From Victivallales bacterium (GTDB lineage: Bacteria > Verrucomicrobiota > Lentisphaeria > Oligosphaerales > Oligosphaeraceae), in NCBI GenBank assembly GCA_017615955.1, contig JAFZZD010000242.1, positions 1-6,882 of the forward strand: a stretch of 6,882 bases of DNA, in the 5' to 3' direction. The notes below the pieces were generated by a model that worked only from the letters and a program-made list of their open reading frames with translations, had not been told where the DNA came from and did not search any database. A program made the translations under genes and the position numbers. Each line of letters begins with the position of its first letter. Position 1 is the first letter of the stretch. This document shows, in pieces, positions 1 to 6,882 of this stretch.

Positions 1-639
1 ACTGCCAAGGACGATGGAGGAGCCTTGCTTGCATCGGCGGAAAGGGCATTGCGTCTGGGATGCCAGAGAGTGACCTTGCATGTGCCCGCTGTCACAGCCG
101 CCGTCTTCCCTGAGCATAAGGAGCGCCTGCTGGCGAACTTCATGACAAGAATGGCACCATTGCTTGATTCGCCTGTGGACATTGGCATTGAGAATCTGCA
201 TACATACGCAGGAAAGACGGATGATGCACAGCGCAATTATGGCTGCACGATTGCTGAATGCCGTGACTGGATTGAGGAATTGCGTGAGGCAAGCGGCAAT
301 GCCAGAATCGGCTTCCACCTGGACATTGGTCACGCCCGCAACAACGCGCCCTTCAATTCGCGGGAGAATCTCAGCGACTACTACGCGGAAATGGGTGCCA
401 TCGCCAATGGCTGCCATTTCCACCAGGTTGTCTTGAAGCCAGCGGCTGGCGATTCAGGCAACCACAACCCATTCACGGGGCTTTACACGAAGATGATTTC
501 GCTGGCGGGATATTTCCTGGCGTGGAGGGCAGGGCAGTTTGCGCTGAATCCGCCTGTCTTTCTTGAAATACACGGCAAAGGTCTTGGAATACAAAATTAC
601 AATAAGTTGAAACACCTTATTCTGGAGGAAGAAGCATGA
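1..639 (+). CDS. Sugar phosphate isomerase/epimerase-like TIM-barrel protein (5' end outside window)
   Basis: Frame 1 is open from the first base to TGA at 637-639, giving 212 residues; the N-terminus lies upstream. The sequence fits the xylose isomerase-like/AP endonuclease 2 TIM-barrel superfamily, cytoplasmic enzymes that usually isomerise or epimerise sugars or related polyols at a divalent metal. Likely metal-site motifs, numbered from the first visible codon: DIGIENLH (Glu about 64), GFHLDIGHARNN (Asp about 108, His about 111), CHFHQVV (His 139/141) and VFLEIHGKG (Glu about 189). Such proteins are commonly about 260-290 residues, so roughly 50-80 residues are missing. A TTG at base 25 is not credible as the start: the frame is open before it and the GGAGGA at 16-21 is only 3 bases away. 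The gene overlaps the next one by ATGA, which suggests translational coupling and a shared pathway. There is no signal peptide in the visible part. The superfamily call is fairly secure; substrate and exact reaction are unknown. Confidence 0.8.
   Translation, partial: TAKDDGGALLASAERALRLGCQRVTLHVPAVTAAVFPEHKERLLANFMTRMAPLLDSPVDIGIENLHTYAGKTDDAQRNYGCTIAECRDWIEELREASGNARIGFHLDIGHARNNAPFNSRENLSDYYAEMGAIANGCHFHQVVLKPAAGDSGNHNPFTGLYTKMISLAGYFLAWRAGQFALNPPVFLEIHGKGLGIQNYNKLKHLILEEEA
624..629 (+). promoter_or_regulatory. Ribosome binding site for the LamG/GH-like gene
   Basis: GGAGGA lies 6 bases before the ATG at 636, inside the last codons of the upstream isomerase-like gene. It fixes the start of the downstream gene despite the 4-base ATGA overlap and supports coupled translation of the two. 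Confidence 0.8.
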
Positions 640-3332
640 AGAAGGCAATTCTACTGATTATGCTGGCGCTGACGGCTGCATTGTGGGCATTGAGCCTGCC
701 TGACGAGGTGGCGTGGTATCCGCTGCACGATGGCGAAGGCACTGAAGCCAAAGAGGGACTGAACAGGCTGCCTCCAGCCAAGATCACAGGCTCGTTCTGG
801 ATGAGCAGGGACGGACTGAAATTGATTGACTTTGGCGGAATGAAGGTGTCCAGGCAGGCGCAGGTGGTGCTGCCTCCCATTGAATTTGACGGCGAGTTCA
901 GCATTGCCGTATGGCTTTCCGCCTATTGGTGGAATGAGAACTGGGGTGCGATATGCTTCCGCAGCGATGCCACCTACGGCATTCGCAACAACCTCAACCA
1001 TCCAGGCCAGATACATTTCAAGGTCAAGGACAAGAAAACCAAGCGGGGCGCAAACCTGTACAGCGGAACTGTGCTGGACAAATCCACCTGGCATCATGTG
1101 GTGGCCACATTCAAGCCAGGCAAGTCAATGAGGATATACATTGACGGAAAGCTGGATGCGGAGCGCAATGAGGGCGTGCCCACCACCCTTGACCACGACA
1201 AGGAGACCTTCCACCTGGGGCGCACTGGCAAGACGAACTGCTTCTCTGGCGTGCTGTCCAACCTGCGTTTTTACAAACGGGCTATCACCGAGGATGAGGT
1301 AAAGGCGTTGTGGAAGAGCGAGAACCGCTTTGGCCTGCCAGCACTTGAGGAGGACAAGTTCTCCCAGCAGGGCAAAGTCGTGGCAAAGCTGCCAGGCGTG
1401 GAGGTGTTTGAGGGCGGGGCAATGCTGCTCCATGCTGGAAAGGCGGACTTTGCGCTGAACACACTGTATGCCTACCCACAGGAGCCGTATATGGGCAGCA
1501 ACCTGCTGGCGCCTGCGATGGTCAAAGACTGTGAAAAGGGATGGCAGCCCAAGGTGAAGCAGGGCAAGGACGAAATCAGCGTTACGGCTCAGGGCGCATT
1601 CTATTGCTTGGAGAGGAAAATCACCCCATTGGGTGACGGGCGCATCAGGATGGTGGACACGATCACGAACCTGACGCAGGAAGACCAGGCGGTGGTGTTC
1701 AGCCATTATCTACAGCCTCAGTCAGCAATCAAGGACTGGTATCTGCACGGCGAGGAAAAGTCATTGTCCGCCTCCGAGAGCCGCATGCCGCCCACCAACC
1801 CCACGGGATGGCTTTCCACAGGCGATGATGCGATGGCGTGGGTTGTGGAGGATGACATATTCCGCTGCCACCTGGAGGCCACTGTCAAGGTGCGGGAGAA
1901 TGGCCGCAACCTCTGCACTTTCGGCAGCAGGAGAATCGGTGTTCCTGCTGGCGGAAAGCGTGAGTTCGTCATGACATTCTATCCAGAGAAGGGCGACTTC
2001 TTCGACTTCCTGAACAGGCTGCGCAAGGACTGGCAGGTGCCAGAAGTCACCTTGCCAGGCCCCTTCATCACAGTGCGCACATTGCTTCGCCGCAGCGAGG
2101 TGTATCGTGGCCTGGCGGCTGACCCTGCGGCAATGAAGGCATACTTCACGCGCCGCAATGCCCGCACTTTCACCATCAATCCCTGGTTCAACTACTGGGA
2201 TGGAATGGCATTCAAGACTAAGGAGGAATTTAGGGACCACGTGCAGAAAGTAATGAAGACCATCCGCGCCACGATTCCAGACGCGCTGTTCCTGGCCTCA
2301 ATGGAGACATACACGTACTACCTCACGGAGGAGGACTTCACCACACCAGCGCCAGAGGGCTTTGACTGGCATAAGGCCACGCCTGCCACATACAAGCGAG
2401 TAATGGAATCACCCTTCCGTGATTCGGCCACGTTAAGCCACAGCGGCAAACTGGAGCTATATCCAGACAAGGACGAGGACGGGGCGGTCCGCAAAGGCCT
2501 CAAATTGCAGGTGCACCCAGTTATTGGCAATTATTTCTACAAGCGCAGGCTAGAGGAATACAAGTTCCTCTTTGACGAGGTTGGGCTTGACGGCGTGTAC
2601 CAGGACATGTTCGGATACAGCTCGGCAAACGCCACCATTCACACCAAGTGGGACGGCTTCTCCATATCCGTGCTTCCCAACGGCAAAATCGCCAGCAAAT
2701 TCACGCATCTGGGGCCACTGACGGCGCCTGCCCGCGCAAATTGGCTGCGCTACATCCTGGGAAGGAACAAGATTGCGCTGTGCAACTTCGGCGCGCCCAC
2801 CACCCGCGAAATGCAGACAATTCCATACATGAACTTCTGCGAGGCGGCGGGCAATGGCATTGGCCGTCAGGACCTGGATGCAATACCGCCAGACGCATCT
2901 GGCGTGGTGATGAACCAGCTGACCACGCCAATGGGATACGGCCCCCACAGAGCCGAGGAGGAGAATGGCCCCAGGCTGCTGGCACGCGTAAGGGCATATC
3001 TGCGCTATGGCGCACTTTATGTGCATACGTCGGTGCGCAATACATTCCCGCCTGATGGCGAGAAAGGCGGCGAATACGGACCCATCAACCATTCCTATCC
3101 TATCACGCCAGTGGAATTGCATCGTGGCTGGGTGAAGGGCAGGGAGCGCATAGTCTCCTGCGTGTCCTACAGCACGAAATGGGACCGCAAGGAGAAGCCA
3201 GTGGCGTTGCGCTTTGACGCCAATGGGCGCTCCATCCCGCTGGACGGCGCGGCTGTCATCACGGGCAAGCCAGGTGACTGGAACATCAGCGTGAAGATCA
3301 ATGACTGGAAGGATTTCCTCATCATCGAGTAA
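636..3332 (+). CDS. Exported LamG-domain protein with glycoside-hydrolase-like barrel
   Basis: 898 residues. Residues 1-20 form a Sec signal peptide (KK, then a hydrophobic stretch, with likely cleavage after ALS), so the protein is exported. Residues about 25-228 are a LamG-like/concanavalin A-like jelly roll: FSIAVWLS, then [20 protein letters not shown] with DGKL following, then [27 protein letters not shown]. This module usually binds carbohydrate. Residues about 245-470 are beta-rich ([35 protein letters not shown]). Residues about 475-800 look like a TIM barrel, with [10 protein letters not shown] (Asp657) and MNFCEAAG (Glu736) as candidate catalytic acids. A C-terminal beta region (about 815-898) contains [13 protein letters not shown]. 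Residues 250-898 are paralogous to the exported protein at 4156-6630. A glycan-cleaving role is inferred from fold-like patterns, export and context; I do not recognise a numbered GH family. The start is supported by GGAGGA 6 bases upstream. A purely binding or structural protein remains possible. Confidence 0.88.
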   Translation: MKKAILLIMLALTAALWALSLPDEVAWYPLHDGEGTEAKEGLNRLPPAKITGSFWMSRDGLKLIDFGGMKVSRQAQVVLPPIEFDGEFSIAVWLSAYWWNENWGAICFRSDATYGIRNNLNHPGQIHFKVKDKKTKRGANLYSGTVLDKSTWHHVVATFKPGKSMRIYIDGKLDAERNEGVPTTLDHDKETFHLGRTGKTNCFSGVLSNLRFYKRAITEDEVKALWKSENRFGLPALEEDKFSQQGKVVAKLPGVEVFEGGAMLLHAGKADFALNTLYAYPQEPYMGSNLLAPAMVKDCEKGWQPKVKQGKDEISVTAQGAFYCLERKITPLGDGRIRMVDTITNLTQEDQAVVFSHYLQPQSAIKDWYLHGEEKSLSASESRMPPTNPTGWLSTGDDAMAWVVEDDIFRCHLEATVKVRENGRNLCTFGSRRIGVPAGGKREFVMTFYPEKGDFFDFLNRLRKDWQVPEVTLPGPFITVRTLLRRSEVYRGLAADPAAMKAYFTRRNARTFTINPWFNYWDGMAFKTKEEFRDHVQKVMKTIRATIPDALFLASMETYTYYLTEEDFTTPAPEGFDWHKATPATYKRVMESPFRDSATLSHSGKLELYPDKDEDGAVRKGLKLQVHPVIGNYFYKRRLEEYKFLFDEVGLDGVYQDMFGYSSANATIHTKWDGFSISVLPNGKIASKFTHLGPLTAPARANWLRYILGRNKIALCNFGAPTTREMQTIPYMNFCEAAGNGIGRQDLDAIPPDASGVVMNQLTTPMGYGPHRAEEENGPRLLARVRAYLRYGALYVHTSVRNTFPPDGEKGGEYGPINHSYPITPVELHRGWVKGRERIVSCVSYSTKWDRKEKPVALRFDANGRSIPLDGAAVITGKPGDWNISVKINDWKDFLIIE

Positions 3333-3362
3333 GGATTTTGATTTTAGTTTAACCATAAAACA

Positions 3363-3369
3363 AAGAGAG
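3363..3369 (+). promoter_or_regulatory. Weak Shine-Dalgarno-like stretch for the pseudopilin gene
   Basis: AAGAGAG ends 6 bases before the ATG at 3376. It is much poorer than the GGAGGA-type sites of the flanking genes. It lies in the 43-base AT-rich gap 3333-3375, where I could not find a convincing, correctly spaced -35/-10 promoter pair. The site supports the start at 3376 over an in-frame ATG at 3301 inside the preceding gene. Confidence 0.4.
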
Positions 3370-3375
3370 CGGAAA

Positions 3376-4140
3376 ATGCAGAACAGAAGACATTTTACTT
3401 TAATTGAATTGCTGGTTGTAATCGCGATCATTGCGATTCTTGCTGCAATGCTGTTGCCGGCGTTAAGCAAGGCAAGGGAGAAGGCAAGGATGATCAGCTG
3501 TGTCAACAACCTGAAGCAGATTGGCATCACCAGCGCGGTCTATTCTGGCGACAATGATTCATGGATGCCAGTGCCCGACGGTTCATACACCAACCAGCGT
3601 GGCGGCTACTACAAGCTGACCTTCACCAACAGGAACTCGCCAGTGAACCTGCTTTACATGAATGGTTATTTTGGCGGCACGAACATTGCCAATGGCGAGG
3701 CGACATGCAATGCAGTTCGCCAGAATTTCAAGTGCCCCAGCGATGACTTCAACTTCGAGACTCGCACCGAGACCACGGGCAGCGGCGCAATGAGCTATTA
3801 CTACTATGTGTTCTCATCTGTTGAGAATGCTCTCAAGGACAGGCCTTCAACCAATGCCAAGTGGGACACCTGGGCAAATGCCAAGGGTGCCCGCGCCTTT
3901 GTGGGCAGGGACAATCCTGGCAGCATCATCTACCTGGATATGTTCTCCAATGGCGGCGGCGTCTCATGCAGGGACCAGCATACCCAGAACAGCAGCAAGC
4001 CCAATCACCCAGGAGCGCAATTCAATGCCCTTATGCTGGGTGGGCACGTCAGCACAAAGCGTTTCCAGAACGGCGAGGTTGCTGACGCGTATTACAACCA
4101 GAGTTCCTGCATACGCCTCCCATACGACTTTGACGAATAA
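3376..4140 (+). CDS. Pseudopilin with prepilin-type N-terminal cleavage/methylation domain
   Basis: 254 residues. A short basic leader (MQNRRH) precedes the prepilin helix [16 protein letters not shown], with Glu11 at the conserved +5 position and the helix running to about residue 30, followed by SKAREKAR. A prepilin peptidase would cut before Phe7; the residue before the cut is His6, not the classical Gly. Such proteins assemble into type II secretion pseudopili or type IV pilus-like structures spanning the periplasm. The rest resembles large PVC-group pseudopilins: CVNNLKQIG (42-50), NFKCPSD (117-123), an aromatic YYYY at 141-144, and [15 protein letters not shown] (211-225), matching the family's C-terminal H...DGHV motif but with Gly in place of Asp. 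Cysteines at 42, 111, 120, 198 and 245 could form disulfides. I chose ATG 3376 because an in-frame ATG at 3301 would add 25 residues before the leader and overlap the upstream gene. Its position between two exported GH-like genes suggests a role in surface display or secretion, which is inference. Confidence 0.92.
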   Translation: MQNRRHFTLIELLVVIAIIAILAAMLLPALSKAREKARMISCVNNLKQIGITSAVYSGDNDSWMPVPDGSYTNQRGGYYKLTFTNRNSPVNLLYMNGYFGGTNIANGEATCNAVRQNFKCPSDDFNFETRTETTGSGAMSYYYYVFSSVENALKDRPSTNAKWDTWANAKGARAFVGRDNPGSIIYLDMFSNGGGVSCRDQHTQNSSKPNHPGAQFNALMLGGHVSTKRFQNGEVADAYYNQSSCIRLPYDFDE

Positions 4141-4148
4141 GGGAGGAG
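4141..4148 (+). promoter_or_regulatory. Strong ribosome binding site for the second GH-like gene
   Basis: GGGAGGAG starts directly after the pseudopilin stop codon and ends 7 bases before ATG 4156. The whole intergenic gap is 15 bases, so the two genes are almost certainly co-transcribed. Confidence 0.85.
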
Positions 4149-4155
4149 TGTATTT

Positions 4156-6630
4156 ATGAAGAGACAGCTGTATTTCTGCATACTGGCGTTGTTTTGCATT
4201 GCGTTGAAGGCCGAGCTTGTATTTGAGCGCAAGGCAGAGGTGCGCATTCCTGTGCAAAGCACTGATGAGGTCAAGTTCACATTGAAGGAATTGCCGGCCA
4301 AGGGGCATTCATTGCTGCTGGAGTTCGATGCGCGGCTGGATTTCCCTGGCGGCTTTGGCGGCTACAATGCCAAGGGCTTCCTTCCATACGTGAATGGAAA
4401 GCTGATACCCGTTGATTCCTATCTCAATTGCCCGATGGAGTTCCATTTCATCAATGGTCGTACTGGCGAACCAGGACGCTGGTGCCCGCCAAAGGTGAAC
4501 TTCAACTCCATCAAGACTGGCAACTGGTGCGAGGACAATGTGCTCAAGAAGGGCGGCAACTACTTCTCCCTTGTTTACGCAGGTGACTTCGAGGGCATTG
4601 ACACGCCGAAGAACAAGTACAGCAGCAATGAATGCAGCCGTTCCCATTTTGTGTTCGACATCACTGGGCTTTGCCAGGCGGGCGAGAACACGCTGGTTTT
4701 GTACAGCGCAATGTCCCCAGCCGCAGTGAAGGCCATGGGCGGCTCATTGACGGACACCAATAACAAGCGGGGCACATTCCCCATGGTGGTGCGCTCATTG
4801 ACCATACAGGAACCAGACCAGGCGCAGGTCAGGCAGCAGCCATTCTGGCTGAAGGAGCTGGCGGAGATTTCCGCAGCGAACAAGGTGTTCGAACCACGGA
4901 CCAACTTTGCGGAGAACTACAGCGTGCGCTTTGGACAGGCTGGGGCGGTCATCGTCAAGTCTGGTAATGAGGAGTACAGGCTGCATACATCGTTTTCCTA
5001 TCCTGGCGACGGCAAGTTCAATACGATCCCGGCGGGCCGCGGGCAGGAGAAGGGCTGGGTTGCCAAGAACAACGTGAAGGCGATGACATACGAAGGGCAG
5101 GGTGCATTCTACAAGATAAGCCGCGAACTTGACAGGCAGCCAGGCCATTTTGAAGTCAGGGACACATTGGAGAACCTGACCGACGAAATCGTGCCAGTCA
5201 TGGTGCGCTATGAGGTGCCTTTCAAGCTGAAGGCGGGCGAAAGCTGCATCTACAACAGCGGCCTTAAGGTGACGGAACCCATTGTGGATTATACCTACTT
5301 CCCAGAAAACCCCACCATGTTCCTGCAGGGGAAGGAAGGCGGACTGGGACTGGTGCCAGGAGACGACGTGCTGCGCATACATGCGAAGAACTATACCGTG
5401 CCTGGCGCGGTGCAGATCAGGGACGAGCAGCTCATGCTTGCGCCAAAGGCGAAAATCACGCTGAAAATGCAGGTGTATCCCGTGGAGAAGGGGGATTATT
5501 TCACTTTCATAAACCAGGTCAGGCATGTTTGGGATTTGAATGGGGAGACCATACACGGCACATTCCGCAGCGTGGTCTCAATGCCCAAGCCCAACTGGAA
5601 GGCCAACGCGGGCATGACCGCAGTGCATATCAACAACCGCAGCCGCAAAGGCGACTGGCAGTGGGGGCTTGCGCTGGCGGAGAACAAGGAAGTTCACGAG
5701 AACATGAAGAAGACCGTGGCTGCATTCAAGCAGATCGTGCCGAAGGGCGTCCGAGTTTTTGCAAACTACATGGCGATCTATTTCAGCAATGCCACAGGCG
5801 ATGATTTGAAGCGCTTCAGCGACTGCGTTGTGGTCAACAAGAACGGCAGCTATCCAATGGAGGCCAATTGTCGCTTCTACATTGCCAAACGTGATAACGC
5901 CTTCGGCAAGATGGTGACAAACACCGTGGATATGATGATTGATGACTGGAAGGCGGACGGCGTCTATTTCGACTACCTTGAAGGTGCAGACCCATATTTC
6001 ACATACAACCAGACCGATGGTGTCAGCTGCGACATCGACATCAAGACTGGCAAGCTCATCGCGCAGAAGGGGTCTTACCAGCTGCTGTCCCAGGACTATC
6101 TGATATGGCTGATGAAGCATGTCAGCGAGAAGGGCGTCGGCATACATGCCAACCGCAACCCATTCACCTGGACGACCGCAACGCAACTCAAGAAGGAGAC
6201 ACCCTTGCGACTGACGGAATGCGGATATCCAGACCAGCTGGCGCGGGGGCACCTGGGCTTCTGCCCGCTGGGGCTTCAGCGCACATTCTCCAATAGGCTG
6301 CATGTTCAATTGCAGCGTGCCTTGTACGAGGGAATGCTGACCATGCCATACGATGTGAGGTATGCGTGGGATGACAATCCAGTGGCGTTCTGCTATCCGT
6401 TTACCTTCCGCGAACTGCGCCGTGGCTGTGTCATCGGCGACAACAAGATTATCACTGCGGTGAGCGGCACGTTCGGCTGGGGCGACAAGAGCAACTTCAA
6501 ATGCCGTATATTCGATGCCACAGGAAAGTTGCGGGACGAAAACGGCGGCACAAAGATCACAAAGGACGGCAAGAACTACCTGCAGCTGAAATTGCAGAGC
6601 CAGGAAGTAGCCGTGATTGAACGAAACTAA
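4156..6630 (+). CDS. Exported glycoside-hydrolase-like protein, paralogue of the LamG/GH-like protein
   Basis: 824 residues. Residues 1-19 are a signal peptide (MKRQ, hydrophobic core, likely cut after LKA). Residues about 25-220 look like a beta-sandwich of the galactose-binding/jelly-roll kind (HSLLLEFDARLDF, FLPYVNGKLIPVDSY, HFVFDITGL, GENTLVLYS), a module often accessory in glycosidases; there is no LamG motif here. Residues about 255-460 match the middle region of the 636-3332 protein (GQGAFYKISRELD, RDTLENLT, YPVEKGDYFTFINQVRHVW). Residues about 465-735 look like a TIM barrel with ADGVYFDYLEG (Asp606) and RLTECGYP (Glu688) at positions corresponding to Asp657 and Glu736 of the paralogue. 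The C-terminus carries CYPFTFRELRRG (746-757) and a final beta region. The mature protein has about 14 cysteines, several clustered in the N-terminal module (92, 110, 125, 160), so disulfides are plausible. Probable role: extracytoplasmic cleavage of a glycan; substrate and family number not recognised. It appears to be the last gene of the operon. Confidence 0.87.
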   Translation: MKRQLYFCILALFCIALKAELVFERKAEVRIPVQSTDEVKFTLKELPAKGHSLLLEFDARLDFPGGFGGYNAKGFLPYVNGKLIPVDSYLNCPMEFHFINGRTGEPGRWCPPKVNFNSIKTGNWCEDNVLKKGGNYFSLVYAGDFEGIDTPKNKYSSNECSRSHFVFDITGLCQAGENTLVLYSAMSPAAVKAMGGSLTDTNNKRGTFPMVVRSLTIQEPDQAQVRQQPFWLKELAEISAANKVFEPRTNFAENYSVRFGQAGAVIVKSGNEEYRLHTSFSYPGDGKFNTIPAGRGQEKGWVAKNNVKAMTYEGQGAFYKISRELDRQPGHFEVRDTLENLTDEIVPVMVRYEVPFKLKAGESCIYNSGLKVTEPIVDYTYFPENPTMFLQGKEGGLGLVPGDDVLRIHAKNYTVPGAVQIRDEQLMLAPKAKITLKMQVYPVEKGDYFTFINQVRHVWDLNGETIHGTFRSVVSMPKPNWKANAGMTAVHINNRSRKGDWQWGLALAENKEVHENMKKTVAAFKQIVPKGVRVFANYMAIYFSNATGDDLKRFSDCVVVNKNGSYPMEANCRFYIAKRDNAFGKMVTNTVDMMIDDWKADGVYFDYLEGADPYFTYNQTDGVSCDIDIKTGKLIAQKGSYQLLSQDYLIWLMKHVSEKGVGIHANRNPFTWTTATQLKKETPLRLTECGYPDQLARGHLGFCPLGLQRTFSNRLHVQLQRALYEGMLTMPYDVRYAWDDNPVAFCYPFTFRELRRGCVIGDNKIITAVSGTFGWGDKSNFKCRIFDATGKLRDENGGTKITKDGKNYLQLKLQSQEVAVIERN

Positions 6631-6667
6631 ATTGGTAAGTGTTCAGCTCCTTTCTTTAACGCGGGGG

Positions 6668-6725
6668 GCACGGATGGGTAGAGATTACATTAATCCACAG
6701 ATTTGCCCAGATTGCCGCAGATTTT
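6668..6725 (+). repeat. Degenerate CAGATT repeat with 10-base period
   Basis: CAGATT occurs at 6698-6703, 6708-6713 and 6718-6723, exactly 10 bases apart, in units CCACAGATTTG, CCCAGATTG and CCGCAGATTTT. Looser relatives precede it: AGATT at 6682-6686 and CACGGATGGG at 6669-6678. It resembles the degenerate CACAGATT-type intergenic repeats seen in many bacterial genomes, which is a recollection and not a search result. It does not read as coding sequence. Function unknown. Confidence 0.6.
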
Positions 6726-6736
6726 AGTATGGCATT

Positions 6737-6762
6737 GCAGAGGTGCTGAAGCAACCCTTTGC
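6737..6762 (+). other. Imperfect hairpin downstream of the operon
   Basis: GCAGAGG (6737-6743) pairs with CCTTTGC (6756-6762) through one G-T wobble. An inner TGC/GCA pairs around a TGAA loop (6744-6753), with a two-base bulge at 6754-6755. A run of six T (6781-6786) follows only 18 bases later, so it is not a canonical intrinsic terminator, though it could help end the plus-strand transcript. Confidence 0.3.
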
Positions 6763-6800
6763 TTAGACACAATCATTTAGTTTTTTACCGATATGACCCT

Positions 6801-6882
6801 TTAGCCCCTGACAGCATAGCTGTCCAAGGGGGCGAAACCTATTTTTGCCAGAAGCTGAAGATCCTTCTTCCTTGTGTTTTTC
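6801..6882 (-). CDS. Possible 3' end of a convergent minus-strand gene
   Basis: Reading from the right edge on the minus strand (from base 6881), 26 sense codons run to a TAA at 6803-6801. The peptide reads KNTRKKDLQLLAKIGF then APLDSYAVRG, which has a plausible protein-like composition, unlike the other two minus-strand frames. If real, it is the C-terminus of a gene lying mostly beyond the window, convergent with the operon. The stretch is too short to identify and an open frame of this length is expected by chance. The hairpin at 6805-6831 overlaps its last codons, which argues somewhat against it. Confidence 0.22.
   Translation of the reverse strand, partial: KNTRKKDLQLLAKIGFAPLDSYAVRG
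6805..6831. terminator. Strong hairpin, possible terminator
   Basis: CCCCT (6805-6809) pairs with AGGGG (6827-6831), and inside it GACAGC (6810-6815) pairs perfectly with GCTGTC (6819-6824) around an ATA loop. The only interruption is a two-base CA bulge at 6825-6826, giving 11 paired positions. Five T at 6842-6846 follow the stem on the plus strand after 10 bases, too far for a textbook rho-independent terminator. On the minus strand no T run follows. The position, about 175 bases past the last operon gene, suits a transcription end point or an RNA processing signal. Confidence 0.35.

Noticed and set aside
25..27. TTG as the start codon of the isomerase-like gene
   Set aside because: The frame is open to the left edge, the GGAGGA is only 3 bases away, and starting here would remove the first strands of the barrel.
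1125..1706. A 193-codon open frame on the minus strand
   Set aside because: It overlaps the LamG module and middle region of the exported protein; composition typical of an antisense shadow frame.
3301..3375. Upstream in-frame ATG giving a longer pseudopilin
   Set aside because: It would place 25 polar residues before the normal short basic leader and overlap the preceding gene. The start at 3376 gives a standard prepilin N-terminus.
3333..3375. Internal promoter in the AT-rich gap before the pseudopilin
   Set aside because: TTGATT at 3338-3343 and CATAAA at 3354-3359 are only 10 bases apart, far from the 17 or so expected; no better pair was seen.
2550..3530. A 326-codon open frame on the minus strand
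   Set aside because: It lies opposite the LamG/GH-like gene and the start of the pseudopilin gene, both strongly supported by motifs. The predicted protein shows no recognisable domain and looks like a mirror of the plus-strand codon bias.
4795..5556. A 253-codon open frame on the minus strand
   Set aside because: It is entirely antisense to the second exported GH-like gene, whose homology to its paralogue runs through this stretch. The peptide is rich in His, Leu and Arg without family motifs.
5578..6309. A 243-codon open frame on the minus strand
   Set aside because: It is antisense to the barrel region of the second GH-like gene, which is conserved with the paralogue. No motif, and no convincing ribosome binding site was noticed.

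Overview
The window looks like a piece of a carbohydrate-use gene cluster from a Lentisphaerota-type bacterium (Victivallis/Lentisphaera relatives) or a neighbouring Verrucomicrobiota/PVC lineage. The main reason is the pseudopilin gene at 3376-4140. It has the [16 protein letters not shown] helix followed by [13 protein letters not shown], a CPSD motif and a C-terminal GGHV segment, a protein type that is greatly expanded in those bacteria. The assignment is inferred from motif recognition only.

Layout: four plus-strand genes fill bases 1-6630 almost without gaps. (1) The 3' part of a TIM-barrel sugar isomerase/epimerase-like gene enters from the left edge. (2) It overlaps by ATGA with an 898-residue exported protein made of a LamG-like (concanavalin A-like) module, a beta-rich middle region and a probable glycoside-hydrolase-like barrel. 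(3) After 43 AT-rich bases comes a 254-residue type II secretion/type IV pilus-like pseudopilin. (4) After 15 bases with a strong Shine-Dalgarno comes an 824-residue exported protein. Proteins 2 and 4 are divergent paralogues: they share a core of roughly 570 residues but carry different N-terminal modules.

The genes plausibly work together. The two secreted proteins would bind and cleave a glycan outside the cytoplasm, the pseudopilin may serve a cell-surface or secretion apparatus, and the isomerase-like enzyme would process a released sugar in the cytoplasm. The substrate cannot be read from the sequence, and I do not recognise a named GH family for the shared core.

The last 252 bases (6631-6882) are more AT-rich and look largely non-coding. 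They hold a CAGATT motif repeated at an exact 10-base period inside a degenerate repeat, two imperfect hairpins, and possibly the last 26 codons of a convergent minus-strand gene at the right edge. I saw no tRNA, rRNA, CRISPR array, transposase or riboswitch.
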